Assembly (NCBI RefSeq): GCF_003350325.1
Contig: NZ_QLYZ01000030.1
Location: 1-36,317 of the forward strand
Direction: 5' to 3'
Origin: Vibrio rhodolitus
Lineage (GTDB): Bacteria; Pseudomonadota; Gammaproteobacteria; Enterobacterales; Vibrionaceae
Length of the DNA: 36,317 bases
The position numbers were made by a program, and so were the translations under genes. Shown one piece after another: positions 7,950 to 15,293 of this stretch (its first letter is position 1; the number at the start of each line of letters is the position of its first letter). The notes under the pieces are model-generated. The model made no database searches. It worked only from the letters and a program-made list of their open reading frames with translations, and had not been told where the DNA came from.

Positions 7950-8549
7950 ATGGTAAGACGTCGCCAGCAAAACACATCACAAAAAAAACCTTCAACCGGC
8001 TTTGTTCGAATTATTAGTGGCTTATGGCGTGGACGAAAATTACCCGTTCACGATGCTGAGGGACTACGCCCAACGACTGACCGCGTGAAAGAAACCGTAT
8101 TTAACTGGTTAGCACAAGATGTGCCACAAGCGAAGTGCTTAGACCTTTTTGCCGGCTCTGGCGGTCTTGGTTTTGAAGCAGCGTCACGTCAAGCAGATAG
8201 CGTAACGTTAATTGAACTTAACCCAGCAGCTTACAAACAGTTAGAGCAAAATATCGCGGCGCTTAAAGCGGACAATATTGTGGCGAAGAACACCGACGCG
8301 TTAAGTTTCTTAGCGCAACCGGGCACCCCGCATCATGTCGTGTTTATCGATCCGCCATTTCGTAAGGGCTTACTTAGCGAAGTGATTCAATTGCTCGAAC
8401 AAAATGGCTGGTTAGCGGAAGATGCCATGGTTTATATTGAAACAGAAAAAGAGCTGACCATTGAAGGTCTACCGGAAAGTTGGCACTTGCACCGCGACAA
8501 AACAGCTGGGCAAGTCAGCTTCCGCCTTTACCAGCGACAAGCAGCATAA
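7950..8549 (+). CDS. rsmD: 16S rRNA (guanine(966)-N(2))-methyltransferase RsmD
   Basis: A 199-residue SAM-dependent methyltransferase that modifies G966 of 16S rRNA in the small subunit. Visible motifs: RIISGLWRGRKLPV and GLRPTTDRVKETVFNWL at the N terminus, the SAM loop DLFAGSGGLG (65-74), and the catalytic DPPF (134-137). Size matches E. coli RsmD. Divergent from ftsY with about 209 bp between, and followed 9 bp later by the yhhL-like gene, the same neighbours as in E. coli. Confidence 0.97.
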   Translation: MVRRRQQNTSQKKPSTGFVRIISGLWRGRKLPVHDAEGLRPTTDRVKETVFNWLAQDVPQAKCLDLFAGSGGLGFEAASRQADSVTLIELNPAAYKQLEQNIAALKADNIVAKNTDALSFLAQPGTPHHVVFIDPPFRKGLLSEVIQLLEQNGWLAEDAMVYIETEKELTIEGLPESWHLHRDKTAGQVSFRLYQRQAA

Positions 8550-8558
8550 GGAAATAAA

Positions 8559-8825
8559 ATGAAAGCACTGATTTTACTCGCTAAAGCTTCGATCGGCTTT
8601 GTGTGGTTTATTCTATTACTGAACTTTTTTATGCCATTTCCGGGTAATGCAGCCATCGCACTGTATATTTTGACCGCCTTCTTGTTCATGATGCACGGTC
8701 TGCAGATGCTGATTTTTATCGGAGCCTTTGGCGATAAAATCACGATGAGCCGTTGGGAAAAATGGTCAATTTTGATCTTTGGTATCTTCGCTCTGCTCGA
8801 CATTCGTCGCAAACATATGATGTAA
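8559..8825 (+). CDS. DUF1145 family membrane protein (YhhL-like)
   Basis: An 88-residue protein with two to three hydrophobic helices and a short basic C terminus (DIRRKHMM). The sequence has the DUF1145 pattern NFFMPFPG followed by a second helix and WEKWSILIFGIFALLDIR. It follows rsmD by 9 bp with AAGGAAA as ribosome-binding site, as yhhL does in E. coli. Function unknown; inner-membrane location is inferred. Confidence 0.87.
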   Translation: MKALILLAKASIGFVWFILLLNFFMPFPGNAAIALYILTAFLFMMHGLQMLIFIGAFGDKITMSRWEKWSILIFGIFALLDIRRKHMM

Positions 8826-8830
8826 AAAAA

Positions 8831-8852
8831 ACGCCGCTCAATCGAGCGGCGT
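8831..8852. terminator. Bidirectional terminator between yhhL-like gene and yhgN-like gene
   Basis: Stem ACGCCGCTC / GAGCGGCGT with loop AATC, flanked by A and T runs on both sides. It serves both convergent units. Confidence 0.92.
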
Positions 8853-8865
8853 TTTTGTTTCGCGA

Positions 8866-9453
8866 TTACATACTCATATAGCTTTTCATGCCATCTAAGA
8901 ACATCTGGGTAGAGATCATCACCAGCATCAAGCCCATCAAACGCTCTAGTGCTTTCAAACCTCTTTCGCCAAGCAGGCGATGCAAAATTCCAGAGAACAT
9001 CAGAATCACAAAGGTTGCCGTCCAAGCCAAGACAACGGCGCCGGATAGCTCCAGCAAATGGTCAGGATGCTGACTCGATAGCAAAAGAATCGTCGCAATT
9101 ACCGAAGGACCAGCCAGCATAGGAATAGCCATCGGCACGATAAATGGCTCTTCACCTGCCGCAAGCCCCGTCACGCTGCCTGCAGCGGGGAAAATCATCT
9201 TTATCGCGATGATAAACAAGATAATGCCGCCGGAGATACTGAGCGTTTCAGGTTGAACATGCAAAAACGCCATGATGCTTTTGCCCGCAAACAGGAACAG
9301 CAATAAAATCGCGAGTGCAAAAAAGAGTTCTCGAATCAGTACGATGCGGCGTCGTTTAGGTTCTAAATGCTTTAAGATCGACAGAACAATCGGCAGATTG
9401 CCCAGCGGGTCCATGATCAAAAATAGCAGCGTCGCCGCAGAAAGAATGTCCAT
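8866..9453 (-). CDS. MarC family membrane protein (YhgN-like)
   Basis: A 195-residue protein with about six hydrophobic helices. MarC/UPF0056 signatures are present: LFLIMDPLGNLPI near the N terminus, ISGGIILFIIAIKMIFP in the middle, EEPFIVPMAIPMLAGPS, and ERLMGLMLVMISTQMFLDG at the end. It is closest by eye to E. coli YhgN. No transport substrate is established for this family; despite the name, MarC has no proven role in multidrug resistance. Monocistronic, ending at a shared terminator. Confidence 0.92.
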   Translation of the reverse strand: MDILSAATLLFLIMDPLGNLPIVLSILKHLEPKRRRIVLIRELFFALAILLLFLFAGKSIMAFLHVQPETLSISGGIILFIIAIKMIFPAAGSVTGLAAGEEPFIVPMAIPMLAGPSVIATILLLSSQHPDHLLELSGAVVLAWTATFVILMFSGILHRLLGERGLKALERLMGLMLVMISTQMFLDGMKSYMSM

Positions 9454-9547
9454 TAATTACCTCCAAGACTTTGCGGCGAAGTATAACCTCATCTCGAAGA
9501 TAATGCCCAATTTGTAAAACAGACCAAGCTATCGCAGTAAGGCGAAC

Positions 9548-9781
9548 TTAGTGATTGCAAACGCGCTCTTGGTTAACCGCCCACAGTTCACCTTGCTGAA
9601 TGATCTTTTGGCGTTCAATAAAAAAGGCGAACAACTGCTCGAAGTTAAAACCAGATAGTTTACAGGTACGAAACTGAGCTTCGCTGCCAAACTCATTGAT
9701 CACTGTTTGGCGTAGCTCTGCTTCAGTCATTGGCTTTTCACGTAATAGGTTTAGTACGTTGTGAGCATGAATTTCACTCAT
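9548..9781 (-). CDS. YecH family (DUF2492) protein
   Basis: A 77-residue protein beginning MSEIHAHNVLNLL, with FRTCKLSGFNFEQLFAFFIERQKI and a C-terminal CNH. The His-x-His near the start, the middle Cys and the C-terminal Cys-x-His are the conserved putative metal ligands of the YecH family. ATG at 9781 has AGGAG upstream. Probably cytoplasmic. Metal binding is inferred from the residues; no partner is visible nearby. Confidence 0.85.
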   Translation of the reverse strand: MSEIHAHNVLNLLREKPMTEAELRQTVINEFGSEAQFRTCKLSGFNFEQLFAFFIERQKIIQQGELWAVNQERVCNH

Positions 9782-9848
9782 GTCGATAACTCCTGTGGAT
9801 TCAAAACCCAGCTAGGATAGAGGATTCAAGCTCTCACTGTCTTTGATA

Positions 9849-10472
9849 TCAAATAATGAAGGAAGCGGTTATCAATGAGTGCGCCAACAAATAAGAGGCA
9901 GAAATCAGATAACGCCCTAAAGGAAGCGCATGACGATAGTCGTGAATGGCGAGCAAAGCGGCAGAAGTAGTAAGCGATAAACTACCAACAAATGCCAGTA
10001 GTGCTTGTTGGGTCTGCTGCAGGAGCCACAGCTCTCCAGTTACCCAGTTTAGCTGTAGTAATACCATTCCCATGATCACCACAGGAAAGATTAAACTATC
10101 GATTTTAGGCAATAAGAGGAAAAATGCCATGATCCCCATCGCCAGAAGCATCGCCGCTAACCACCATACAACTTCACCGGACAACTGCAGCCAGAATGCG
10201 GTGCTATAGCAAAGCTGCGCCGCAATAAAACATGCAAAACAAATACGCTTGAGTCGCTTCGTGATGTATAGGCTATCGGCAAACATTGAGATCACCAAAC
10301 CAAGTGACACCCACCATTCTAAGCGTCCGACGAGACTTTCTTGCCCCCACAGCATGATGAGCAGCAGCAGCAGCGAGAAACAGGAGAAAAAAATTGCTTG
10401 TTTAGGTTGCTTATTTTCACAAGCAGAGCTGGTAATAAACCCTGAGAGTGCGACAGCGAGCCAGCTCCACAT
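9849..10472 (-). CDS. YhhN family membrane protein (lysoplasmalogenase-like)
   Basis: A 207-residue protein with about eight hydrophobic helices. The pattern resembles the YhhN/TMEM86 family: SLGLVISMFADSLYI (the conserved Asp region), FIAAQLCYSTAFW, VTGELWLL, and SYLLAHSLITASF at the end. TMEM86 members cleave the vinyl-ether bond of lysoplasmalogens; bacterial YhhN members are only assigned by homology and their substrate is unclear. ATG is preceded by GAGGT at good spacing. yhhL, yhhM and yhhN are adjacent in E. coli but dispersed here within 4 kb. Confidence 0.85.
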   Translation of the reverse strand: MWSWLAVALSGFITSSACENKQPKQAIFFSCFSLLLLLIMLWGQESLVGRLEWWVSLGLVISMFADSLYITKRLKRICFACFIAAQLCYSTAFWLQLSGEVVWWLAAMLLAMGIMAFFLLLPKIDSLIFPVVIMGMVLLQLNWVTGELWLLQQTQQALLAFVGSLSLTTSAALLAIHDYRHALPLGRYLISASYLLAHSLITASFII

Positions 10473-11089
10473 AAGAGTACCTCTTTGATTTTGAACGGTC
10501 AGTTTAGGCTTGAGGCTATGATTGTCTAGATACAGACCACAAAATTTGGATCTTGGTAGTGATTCAACTCTTGCACCTTTGACTCTGCGTCACCCACTCC
10601 CAGCACTAGAACTGCTTTTTCTACCACGATGAGCACGCTAAGCGCCATTTTCTACATTAAGTGTCAAAGCCAAGTTAAAACACAAAGACGAAGCAAATAC
10701 ATTAAATCAATTAAAACAGAAGCTTATCATGAATTTATGAATTTAAAACTATCGAAAATCGATTCTCACCGAATGGTAAAATTAAATTTTTCGCCAGCAA
10801 GATCACACACTCTTGTTGTTAAGTGAGAATCCATACTATCTGAGCATAAGTGGAAAACAAAAAACATCGACAAACAAGCAAAATCAAAAACACACCCCAC
10901 TAAAAGCCCAAAATGACAATCAAATCAATAGCTCAATAAATAATCCACTTTTTTATTGTTTAATTTCAGTAAGATATAAACATTTTGTTCGAACAAAAGC
11001 AAAATCAAAGCTCAAAAAACGCACACACCAATTCACTTACACCCGTGATTAACAGCCATAATCGATACCATTAATTTGTTTTTTATGCC
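10473..11089. other. Gene-free A/C-rich spacer
   Basis: About 620 bp with no supported gene. From about 10660 to 11040 the plus strand is strongly A- and C-rich and G-poor (10861-10920 has 34 A, 17 C, 5 T, 4 G). Open frames here lack ribosome-binding sites and have low-complexity Lys/Gln/Ser/Thr-rich products. It lies upstream of both the yhhN-like gene and the 26-codon gene, so it may include leader or promoter sequence for either. Confidence 0.6.
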
Positions 11090-11144
11090 TGTTTTACAGC
11101 TCTAGCTTGATCAAGCGGGTAAAACTCTGCTATTCTGTAAAACA
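11090..11144 (+). promoter_or_regulatory. Promoter with flanking inverted repeats for the 26-codon gene
   Basis: A sigma-70-like promoter is visible: -35 TTGATC at 11107-11112, 18-bp spacer, extended -10 TGC-TATTCT at 11128-11136. The -35 lies inside the palindrome GCTTGATCAAGC (11105-11116). A perfect 10-bp inverted repeat, TGTTTTACAG (11090-11099) and CTGTAAAACA (11135-11144), brackets the promoter, and GTAAAAC occurs again at 11119-11125. The layout suggests an operator, but the regulator is unknown. Confidence 0.6.
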
Positions 11145-11177
11145 TAGAATACATCATCACAGATAAGGAGCAGGGTT

Positions 11178-11258
11178 ATGATTACTTCTTCACAAAAACA
11201 AGGACTTGTAATGATCGCAGTCATCGTTGGTTTGATGACTCTGCCGATGATGTACTAG
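11178..11258 (+). CDS. 26-residue putative membrane microprotein
   Basis: ATG at 11178 to TAG at 11256-11258, preceded by AAGGAGCAGG at good distance. The product starts MITSSQKQG and then is almost entirely hydrophobic (LVMIAVIVGLMTLPMMY), one short helix with a polar N terminus. It has its own promoter (11107-11136), a leader of about 35 nt and a terminator 20 bp after the stop, so it is a complete transcription unit. I do not recognise it as a named small protein. Expression is inferred; the alternative is a small RNA that happens to contain a short frame. Confidence 0.68.
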   Translation: MITSSQKQGLVMIAVIVGLMTLPMMY

Positions 11259-11275
11259 TCAAATTAAAAAATAAA

Positions 11276-11302
11276 AAAGGGACGCTCATGGCGTCCCTTT
11301 TT
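11276..11302 (+). terminator. Terminator of the 26-codon gene
   Basis: Stem GGGACGC (11279-11285) / GCGTCCC (11291-11297), loop TCATG, preceded by A and followed by T residues. It ends the short unit starting at about 11143. Confidence 0.9.
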
Positions 11303-11406
11303 GCTTTATGCCTCATTAATGCTCAATTTATGTTTTATTATTAAGCATAGCTCTATTTTTTCTCTAAAATCACAAACTTCTGTTTTTTATCGCTTGGGAT
11401 CGATAA

Positions 11407-11772
11407 CTAAAAATGTTTCGATAAAACATCCCAATGTGCGTAATAAAACAGCATCGCAGCCAGTGTAATCAGTGTCATTAAAGAGATTGCGACTCGCCAA
11501 ATAAAGCGACTACTTCTCGGTGTGAGCTCTTTTTCACACTCATCACAAACGGACAGAAAATCACGTCGATTCTCTAACTGGTAATCGTATTCATGCACGA
11601 TTTTATTGCGGATGGTCGCAATGTAGCGCAACTTACCAATAATCTTATGAGGTAACCTTTCTTCACAGCTTGTGATCAGTTGGTGGAGACCTTTACCTTC
11701 AGCATGATATTGGGTACGCAGTAAATGCTCGAGTTTTCGAGTGCGAGTAATTACGCTATCAATATCTGACAT
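11407..11772 (-). CDS. DUF4145/HEPN-like protein with C-terminal membrane anchor
   Basis: 121 residues. The N-terminal 85 are helical and polar with IRNKIVHEYDY at about residues 54-64, an R-x4-H pattern (Arg55, His60) as in HEPN-fold domains, including DUF4145. A single hydrophobic helix follows at about 91-111 (WRVAISLMTLITLAAMLFYY) with a short tail. ATG at 11772 has GGGAGAG upstream. HEPN domains are often RNases in toxin or defence systems, but many are inactive; no antitoxin-like partner is adjacent. Function unknown. Confidence 0.72.
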   Translation of the reverse strand: MSDIDSVITRTRKLEHLLRTQYHAEGKGLHQLITSCEERLPHKIIGKLRYIATIRNKIVHEYDYQLENRRDFLSVCDECEKELTPRSSRFIWRVAISLMTLITLAAMLFYYAHWDVLSKHF

Positions 11773-12024
11773 AATTTCTCTCCCTGTATTAGAACTACAG
11801 TCTTCGTTCCTATGGTCTTTCTAGTGGCACAAGTTTCAAGGCTAATCATATAAATGAAATATCTCAACCTGATTAGATTAACGAGATAATCATCAATAGC
11901 TTGTGATGTAGATCGAAGAACTATTTTCGACATGAGCATTATGTGCTGTATATCTCAGAGCATAGTCAACAACCACTCGAAAAAGTAGCTAGAATGCTCT
12001 CTCAAGTTCATCGGGGAGGAACTG

Positions 12025-12357
12025 ATGCCTATTTCAATATTTTTCGCTATTGCTTTGCTGGGTCTTTTGGCAGGTTGGGTTTTTGTCAATTTTTATCGTC
12101 GCCATATGCAAGGGGAAGATGCCCCAGAGCAATCGGTGGATGTCACCGTGCTCGACAAACAAGCGATTGAAATTGAGAACACCCAACCCGGTGAAGAAGA
12201 TCAGGAATATTGGATTTATGTTCAGCGCGGCAGAATTGGACCTAAACGAGAATTTCAAGTTGGTATCCACTACTTCCACGCCTTAAATCCAGGAGATAAA
12301 GGAACCCTCACTTATCAAGGTGATAAATTCCTTCATTTCGCTATCAAACGCCCATAG
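12025..12357 (+). CDS. DUF2500 family protein (YhhM-like)
   Basis: 110 residues with an N-terminal membrane helix (about 3-25, ending before FYRRHMQG), an acidic linker, and a C-terminal domain with YWIYVQRGRIGPKREFQVG and YFHALNPGDKGTLTYQGDKFLHF. The HAL...GDKGTLxYxG pattern matches DUF2500/YhhM. ATG at 12025 is preceded by GGGGAGGA. Function unknown; probably anchored with the C-terminal domain on one side of the inner membrane. Confidence 0.85.
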   Translation: MPISIFFAIALLGLLAGWVFVNFYRRHMQGEDAPEQSVDVTVLDKQAIEIENTQPGEEDQEYWIYVQRGRIGPKREFQVGIHYFHALNPGDKGTLTYQGDKFLHFAIKRP

Positions 12358-12372
12358 CGTGTTTAATAGTCA

Positions 12373-13386
12373 CTACGGCAGTAGCCATGCTGTCTTTTTA
12401 CTGCGCGCTAGCAGCCAACTCAATGCTAGCGCCCCGCCACCGCTCAGCACCACCCAAACTGGAATCACCCATATCGGGTGACCTTGATACCAACCAAACG
12501 CCTTCATCGACCATAAGAATATTGGATGAAGAAGGTAGATCCCTAAGCTGTGCTGACTAATCAAACTCACCACATTGTGAGCATTAGCTGAAAGGTGATC
12601 GCTAAGATAACGACAAACCACAAACACCATACTTGCGGCTAGGACTACGTTCAGGGTTTTATAGGACAACCAGCGACCGACGGTATATTTACCCGCCTCG
12701 ACGCTATTGCTCAGCACCATATACACCGTCACCAGCAAGGCAACCACACCCAACCAAGTAAACCCAATCACCACCAGGCGATTTAGCGGCAATTTTTTAA
12801 ATAACAGATAACCCAGAGGTAAGTAGCCGCTATAGAGCCACAGCTCTGCACTCCATGGTCCTTTCACACCTAGTAAGAAAAGCAAAGTGGTCATCAACCA
12901 AAGCACCACAAACGCATAAAGTGCGGCATCGTTGTCTTGTTTGACTACCCATTGGAAAAATGGGATCACGAAATAGAGTGGGATGAAGTAGTAGAAAAAA
13001 CCTAAGTGGTAGTAAGTGGCGTGATGAGGGCTATCAATTAAGACTTCTTTTGCTGTTTGACCATCAAAGCCTTGCGCCGTCCAACCAGACAGATAAGCGT
13101 AGAACAGTGACCAAACTAAAAATGGGATCAGCACTTTGCCAAGGCGACGCTTAACATAGTAACCCAGCTCAAAATCCCGTTTATCACTCAGCATCAAGGC
13201 ACCAGTGATCAAAATAAACACGGGCACTGCCCAGCGACTAATACTGTTTATCGAAACCGCTGTCGCCCATTGGTCAAATGGGATCGCACCCAGCTCATGC
13301 CGGTACGGAGCCAATACATGAATGGCAATCACCGCCACAGCGGCAACGCAGCGCAACAAATCAAAAAAACGAACCCGTTCTCTCAT
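12373..13386 (-). CDS. Acyltransferase-3 family membrane protein
   Basis: 337 residues from ATG at 13386 (a TTG at 13392 would add two). About ten hydrophobic helices. The N terminus RERVRFFDLLRCVAAVAVIAIHVLAP has the acyltransferase-3 signature with the conserved Arg and the catalytic-type His in IHV. The family transfers acyl, often acetyl, groups to surface glycans or other extracytoplasmic acceptors; WecH-like proteins have this size. No polysaccharide genes are nearby, so the acceptor cannot be told. Upstream Shine-Dalgarno is poor. Confidence 0.85.
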   Translation of the reverse strand: MRERVRFFDLLRCVAAVAVIAIHVLAPYRHELGAIPFDQWATAVSINSISRWAVPVFILITGALMLSDKRDFELGYYVKRRLGKVLIPFLVWSLFYAYLSGWTAQGFDGQTAKEVLIDSPHHATYYHLGFFYYFIPLYFVIPFFQWVVKQDNDAALYAFVVLWLMTTLLFLLGVKGPWSAELWLYSGYLPLGYLLFKKLPLNRLVVIGFTWLGVVALLVTVYMVLSNSVEAGKYTVGRWLSYKTLNVVLAASMVFVVCRYLSDHLSANAHNVVSLISQHSLGIYLLHPIFLWSMKAFGWYQGHPIWVIPVWVVLSGGGALALSWLLARSKKTAWLLP

Positions 13387-13431
13387 ACCCAACCAACTAA
13401 AACTGACAAGTGTATTGAATATAGCAATAAA

Positions 13432-13474
13432 AAAGCTGACTAAACCAATAACAAGTAACGGTTTAGTCAGCTTT
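13432..13474 (-). terminator. Terminator of the ars operon
   Basis: A 15-bp perfect stem (AAAGCTGACTAAACC / GGTTTAGTCAGCTTT) with a 13-nt loop, followed on the minus strand by a T run. It closes the arsR-GAPDH-phosphatase-arsJ operon before the acyltransferase gene. Confidence 0.85.
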
Positions 13475-13503
13475 AAGTCAGTGACGTTGCAAAGTTAAGT
13501 CAC

Positions 13504-14721
13504 CTAATTGGTTGCCTGCTCAAGCTTAGGCAGTTTGATCGAAATCAGCGTCGTGATCGCCAAAAACGCAAACGACACCCATAAACATGCCGACAAGCCA
13601 GCGAGTTGGAAAACCCAACCGGATAACACGGTACCAATCAAGCGTCCCATCGCATTGGCCATGTAATAGAAACCGACATCAAGTGACACCCCATCACCTT
13701 TGGCATAACTGACAATCAAATAAGAATGCAGCGATGAGTTTACGGCAAACACTGTGCCAAAAATCATCAAACCTGCCACGATCACAAGCTGAGGCTGCCA
13801 GCCAATTTGTACCGCATAAGCAATGCCTGCGGTGATCAGGGCCAGTAAGCCCGCCCAAAACAGCGCAGCGCCACCATCAGGCACACGACCCTGTGCTTTA
13901 CCTGTGATCTTTGGCGCCAAGCCTTGTACAAAGCCATAAGCGATCACCCACAAAGCAAGAAAACCGCCGACCCATAGGTGTGGCCAACCAAATGTGCTCC
14001 CCAAGTAAATCGGTAGGGCAATCACAAACCACACATCACGCGCACCAAATAGGAACATACGTGCCGCAGAGAGAATATTGATTGACTCAGACTTTGAGAA
14101 AATTTGGCTGAACTTCGGTTTTACCTTGGCTTTCCCCATATCACTTTCAAGACCAAGTAAGCTGCCAATCAACACTAGCGTTAGCACGCCAGCCATTAGC
14201 AACACTGCCGCCTTAAAGCCCACCAGCGAAAGAAGTAAACCACCAACAAAAAAGCCCACGCCTTTGAGCGCATTTTTAGACCCAGTTAAGATCGCTACCC
14301 ACTTATACAGTGCGCCTTGTTGATCGTCTGGTACGAGTGTCTTAATCGAGCTCTTGGCGCTCATCTTATTTAAATCTTTCGCAATACCTGACATCGCTTG
14401 TGCTAGCATCACCCATGGGATGGTCAGCCAAGCCGCTGGTACCGCCAACATAGCCAGCGCAGCGATTTGCATCGCAAGCCCAAGATTCATGGTCTTATTG
14501 AGACCTAGCCTTGCCCCTAGCCAGCCACCAACTAAGTTAGTGACCACACCAAAAAATTCATAGAACAAGAAGAGAGAAGCGATTTCTAACGTGCTGTAGC
14601 CCAAGTCATGAAAGTACAGCACCACCAGCATGCGCAGTGCGCCATCCGTGACGGTAAAGTTCCAGTAATTAAAGGTCACCAACATGTATTGGCGAACACT
14701 TTTGCTCAAATTGGCAAACAT
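13504..14721 (-). CDS. arsJ: Organoarsenical efflux MFS transporter ArsJ
   Basis: A 405-residue major facilitator superfamily protein with about 12 hydrophobic helices. It starts MFANLSKSVRQYMLVTFNYW and has DGALRMLVVLYFHDLGYSTLEIASLFLFYEFFGV, a run typical of ArsJ. ArsJ exports 1-arseno-3-phosphoglycerate, which then falls apart outside to arsenate and 3-phosphoglycerate. I used ATG at 14721 because it begins at the conserved N terminus and has GGGTGG upstream; an in-frame start at 14772 would add 17 residues. Last gene of the operon, with the ArsJ-associated GAPDH and ArsR supporting the assignment. Confidence 0.93.
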   Translation of the reverse strand: MFANLSKSVRQYMLVTFNYWNFTVTDGALRMLVVLYFHDLGYSTLEIASLFLFYEFFGVVTNLVGGWLGARLGLNKTMNLGLAMQIAALAMLAVPAAWLTIPWVMLAQAMSGIAKDLNKMSAKSSIKTLVPDDQQGALYKWVAILTGSKNALKGVGFFVGGLLLSLVGFKAAVLLMAGVLTLVLIGSLLGLESDMGKAKVKPKFSQIFSKSESINILSAARMFLFGARDVWFVIALPIYLGSTFGWPHLWVGGFLALWVIAYGFVQGLAPKITGKAQGRVPDGGAALFWAGLLALITAGIAYAVQIGWQPQLVIVAGLMIFGTVFAVNSSLHSYLIVSYAKGDGVSLDVGFYYMANAMGRLIGTVLSGWVFQLAGLSACLWVSFAFLAITTLISIKLPKLEQATN

Positions 14722-14790
14722 AAGCCACCCTATATGAACAGCAATAAGAGCTTTTGGGCACCGATGATCCAAAAGCTCGTTTTACAACAA

Positions 14791-15282
14791 TTAGCCTTGA
14801 GCAACTTGCTCAATGTATTCCACTTGCACTGGCTTAGTGAAAGCGCCCGGACGCAGCGCCTGTACTTGCGATACGATGTCAGCTAACGCCCAATCACGCT
14901 CAAGCAGTAGGTGCGCAGCAAGCAAGCCCGTACGCCCAGAACCGCCCATACAGTGCATCGCCACTTTGCCACCTTGCTCAACAATCTCGTGCAAAGCTGG
15001 CGCAACAGTTGCCCATTTCGCAGCAAACTTATCGTCTGGCGCACAATCATCTTCAATCTCAAGTTGGAACCACTCCATTCCCAGCTCTTTGGTCAGTGAA
15101 CCAAGTTGAGAAACATTCTTTTCCGCCAGCTCACGGTCATCTAAAGCGGTGACGATAGCTTTTACGCCTTGTTGCTTAAGCTGCTCTAAACTCTCGTAAA
15201 GAGACGCATCTTTCGTACCAGGGCAAGGGGTTAAAATCAGCGCGCCTTGCTCAACATCTAGTTGCCATGTTGGGTGTGTCAT
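14791..15282 (-). CDS. Dual-specificity/tyrosine-phosphatase-like protein in the ars operon
   Basis: 163 residues from ATG at 15282, chosen from three consecutive ATGs because AAGGAG lies 7 nt upstream. The CX5R phosphatase loop is HCMGGSGRTG with Cys111 and Arg117; an acidic stretch at about 77-84 (EIEDDCAPDD) may supply the general-acid Asp. The domain resembles cyclin-dependent-kinase-inhibitor-3/dual-specificity phosphatases, not the low-molecular-weight ArsC fold, where the CX5R is at the N terminus. The ribosome-binding site overlaps the stop of the GAPDH gene, so it is coupled to it. Its substrate in arsenic handling is unknown. Confidence 0.85.
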   Translation of the reverse strand: MTHPTWQLDVEQGALILTPCPGTKDASLYESLEQLKQQGVKAIVTALDDRELAEKNVSQLGSLTKELGMEWFQLEIEDDCAPDDKFAAKWATVAPALHEIVEQGGKVAMHCMGGSGRTGLLAAHLLLERDWALADIVSQVQALRPGAFTKPVQVEYIEQVAQG

Positions 15283-15293
15283 CATCATTCTCC

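Noticed and set aside
10629..11052. Two short plus-strand frames in the A-rich spacer
   Set aside because: No ribosome-binding site, low-complexity composition, and no domain pattern.
11943..12170. 75-codon frame overlapping the YhhM-like gene
   Set aside because: Overlaps a well-supported gene with a good ribosome-binding site in another frame, and lacks its own.
14791..15282. Phosphatase as a low-molecular-weight ArsC reductase
   Set aside because: The CX5R loop is at about residue 111, not near the N terminus, and the surrounding fold is dual-specificity-like.
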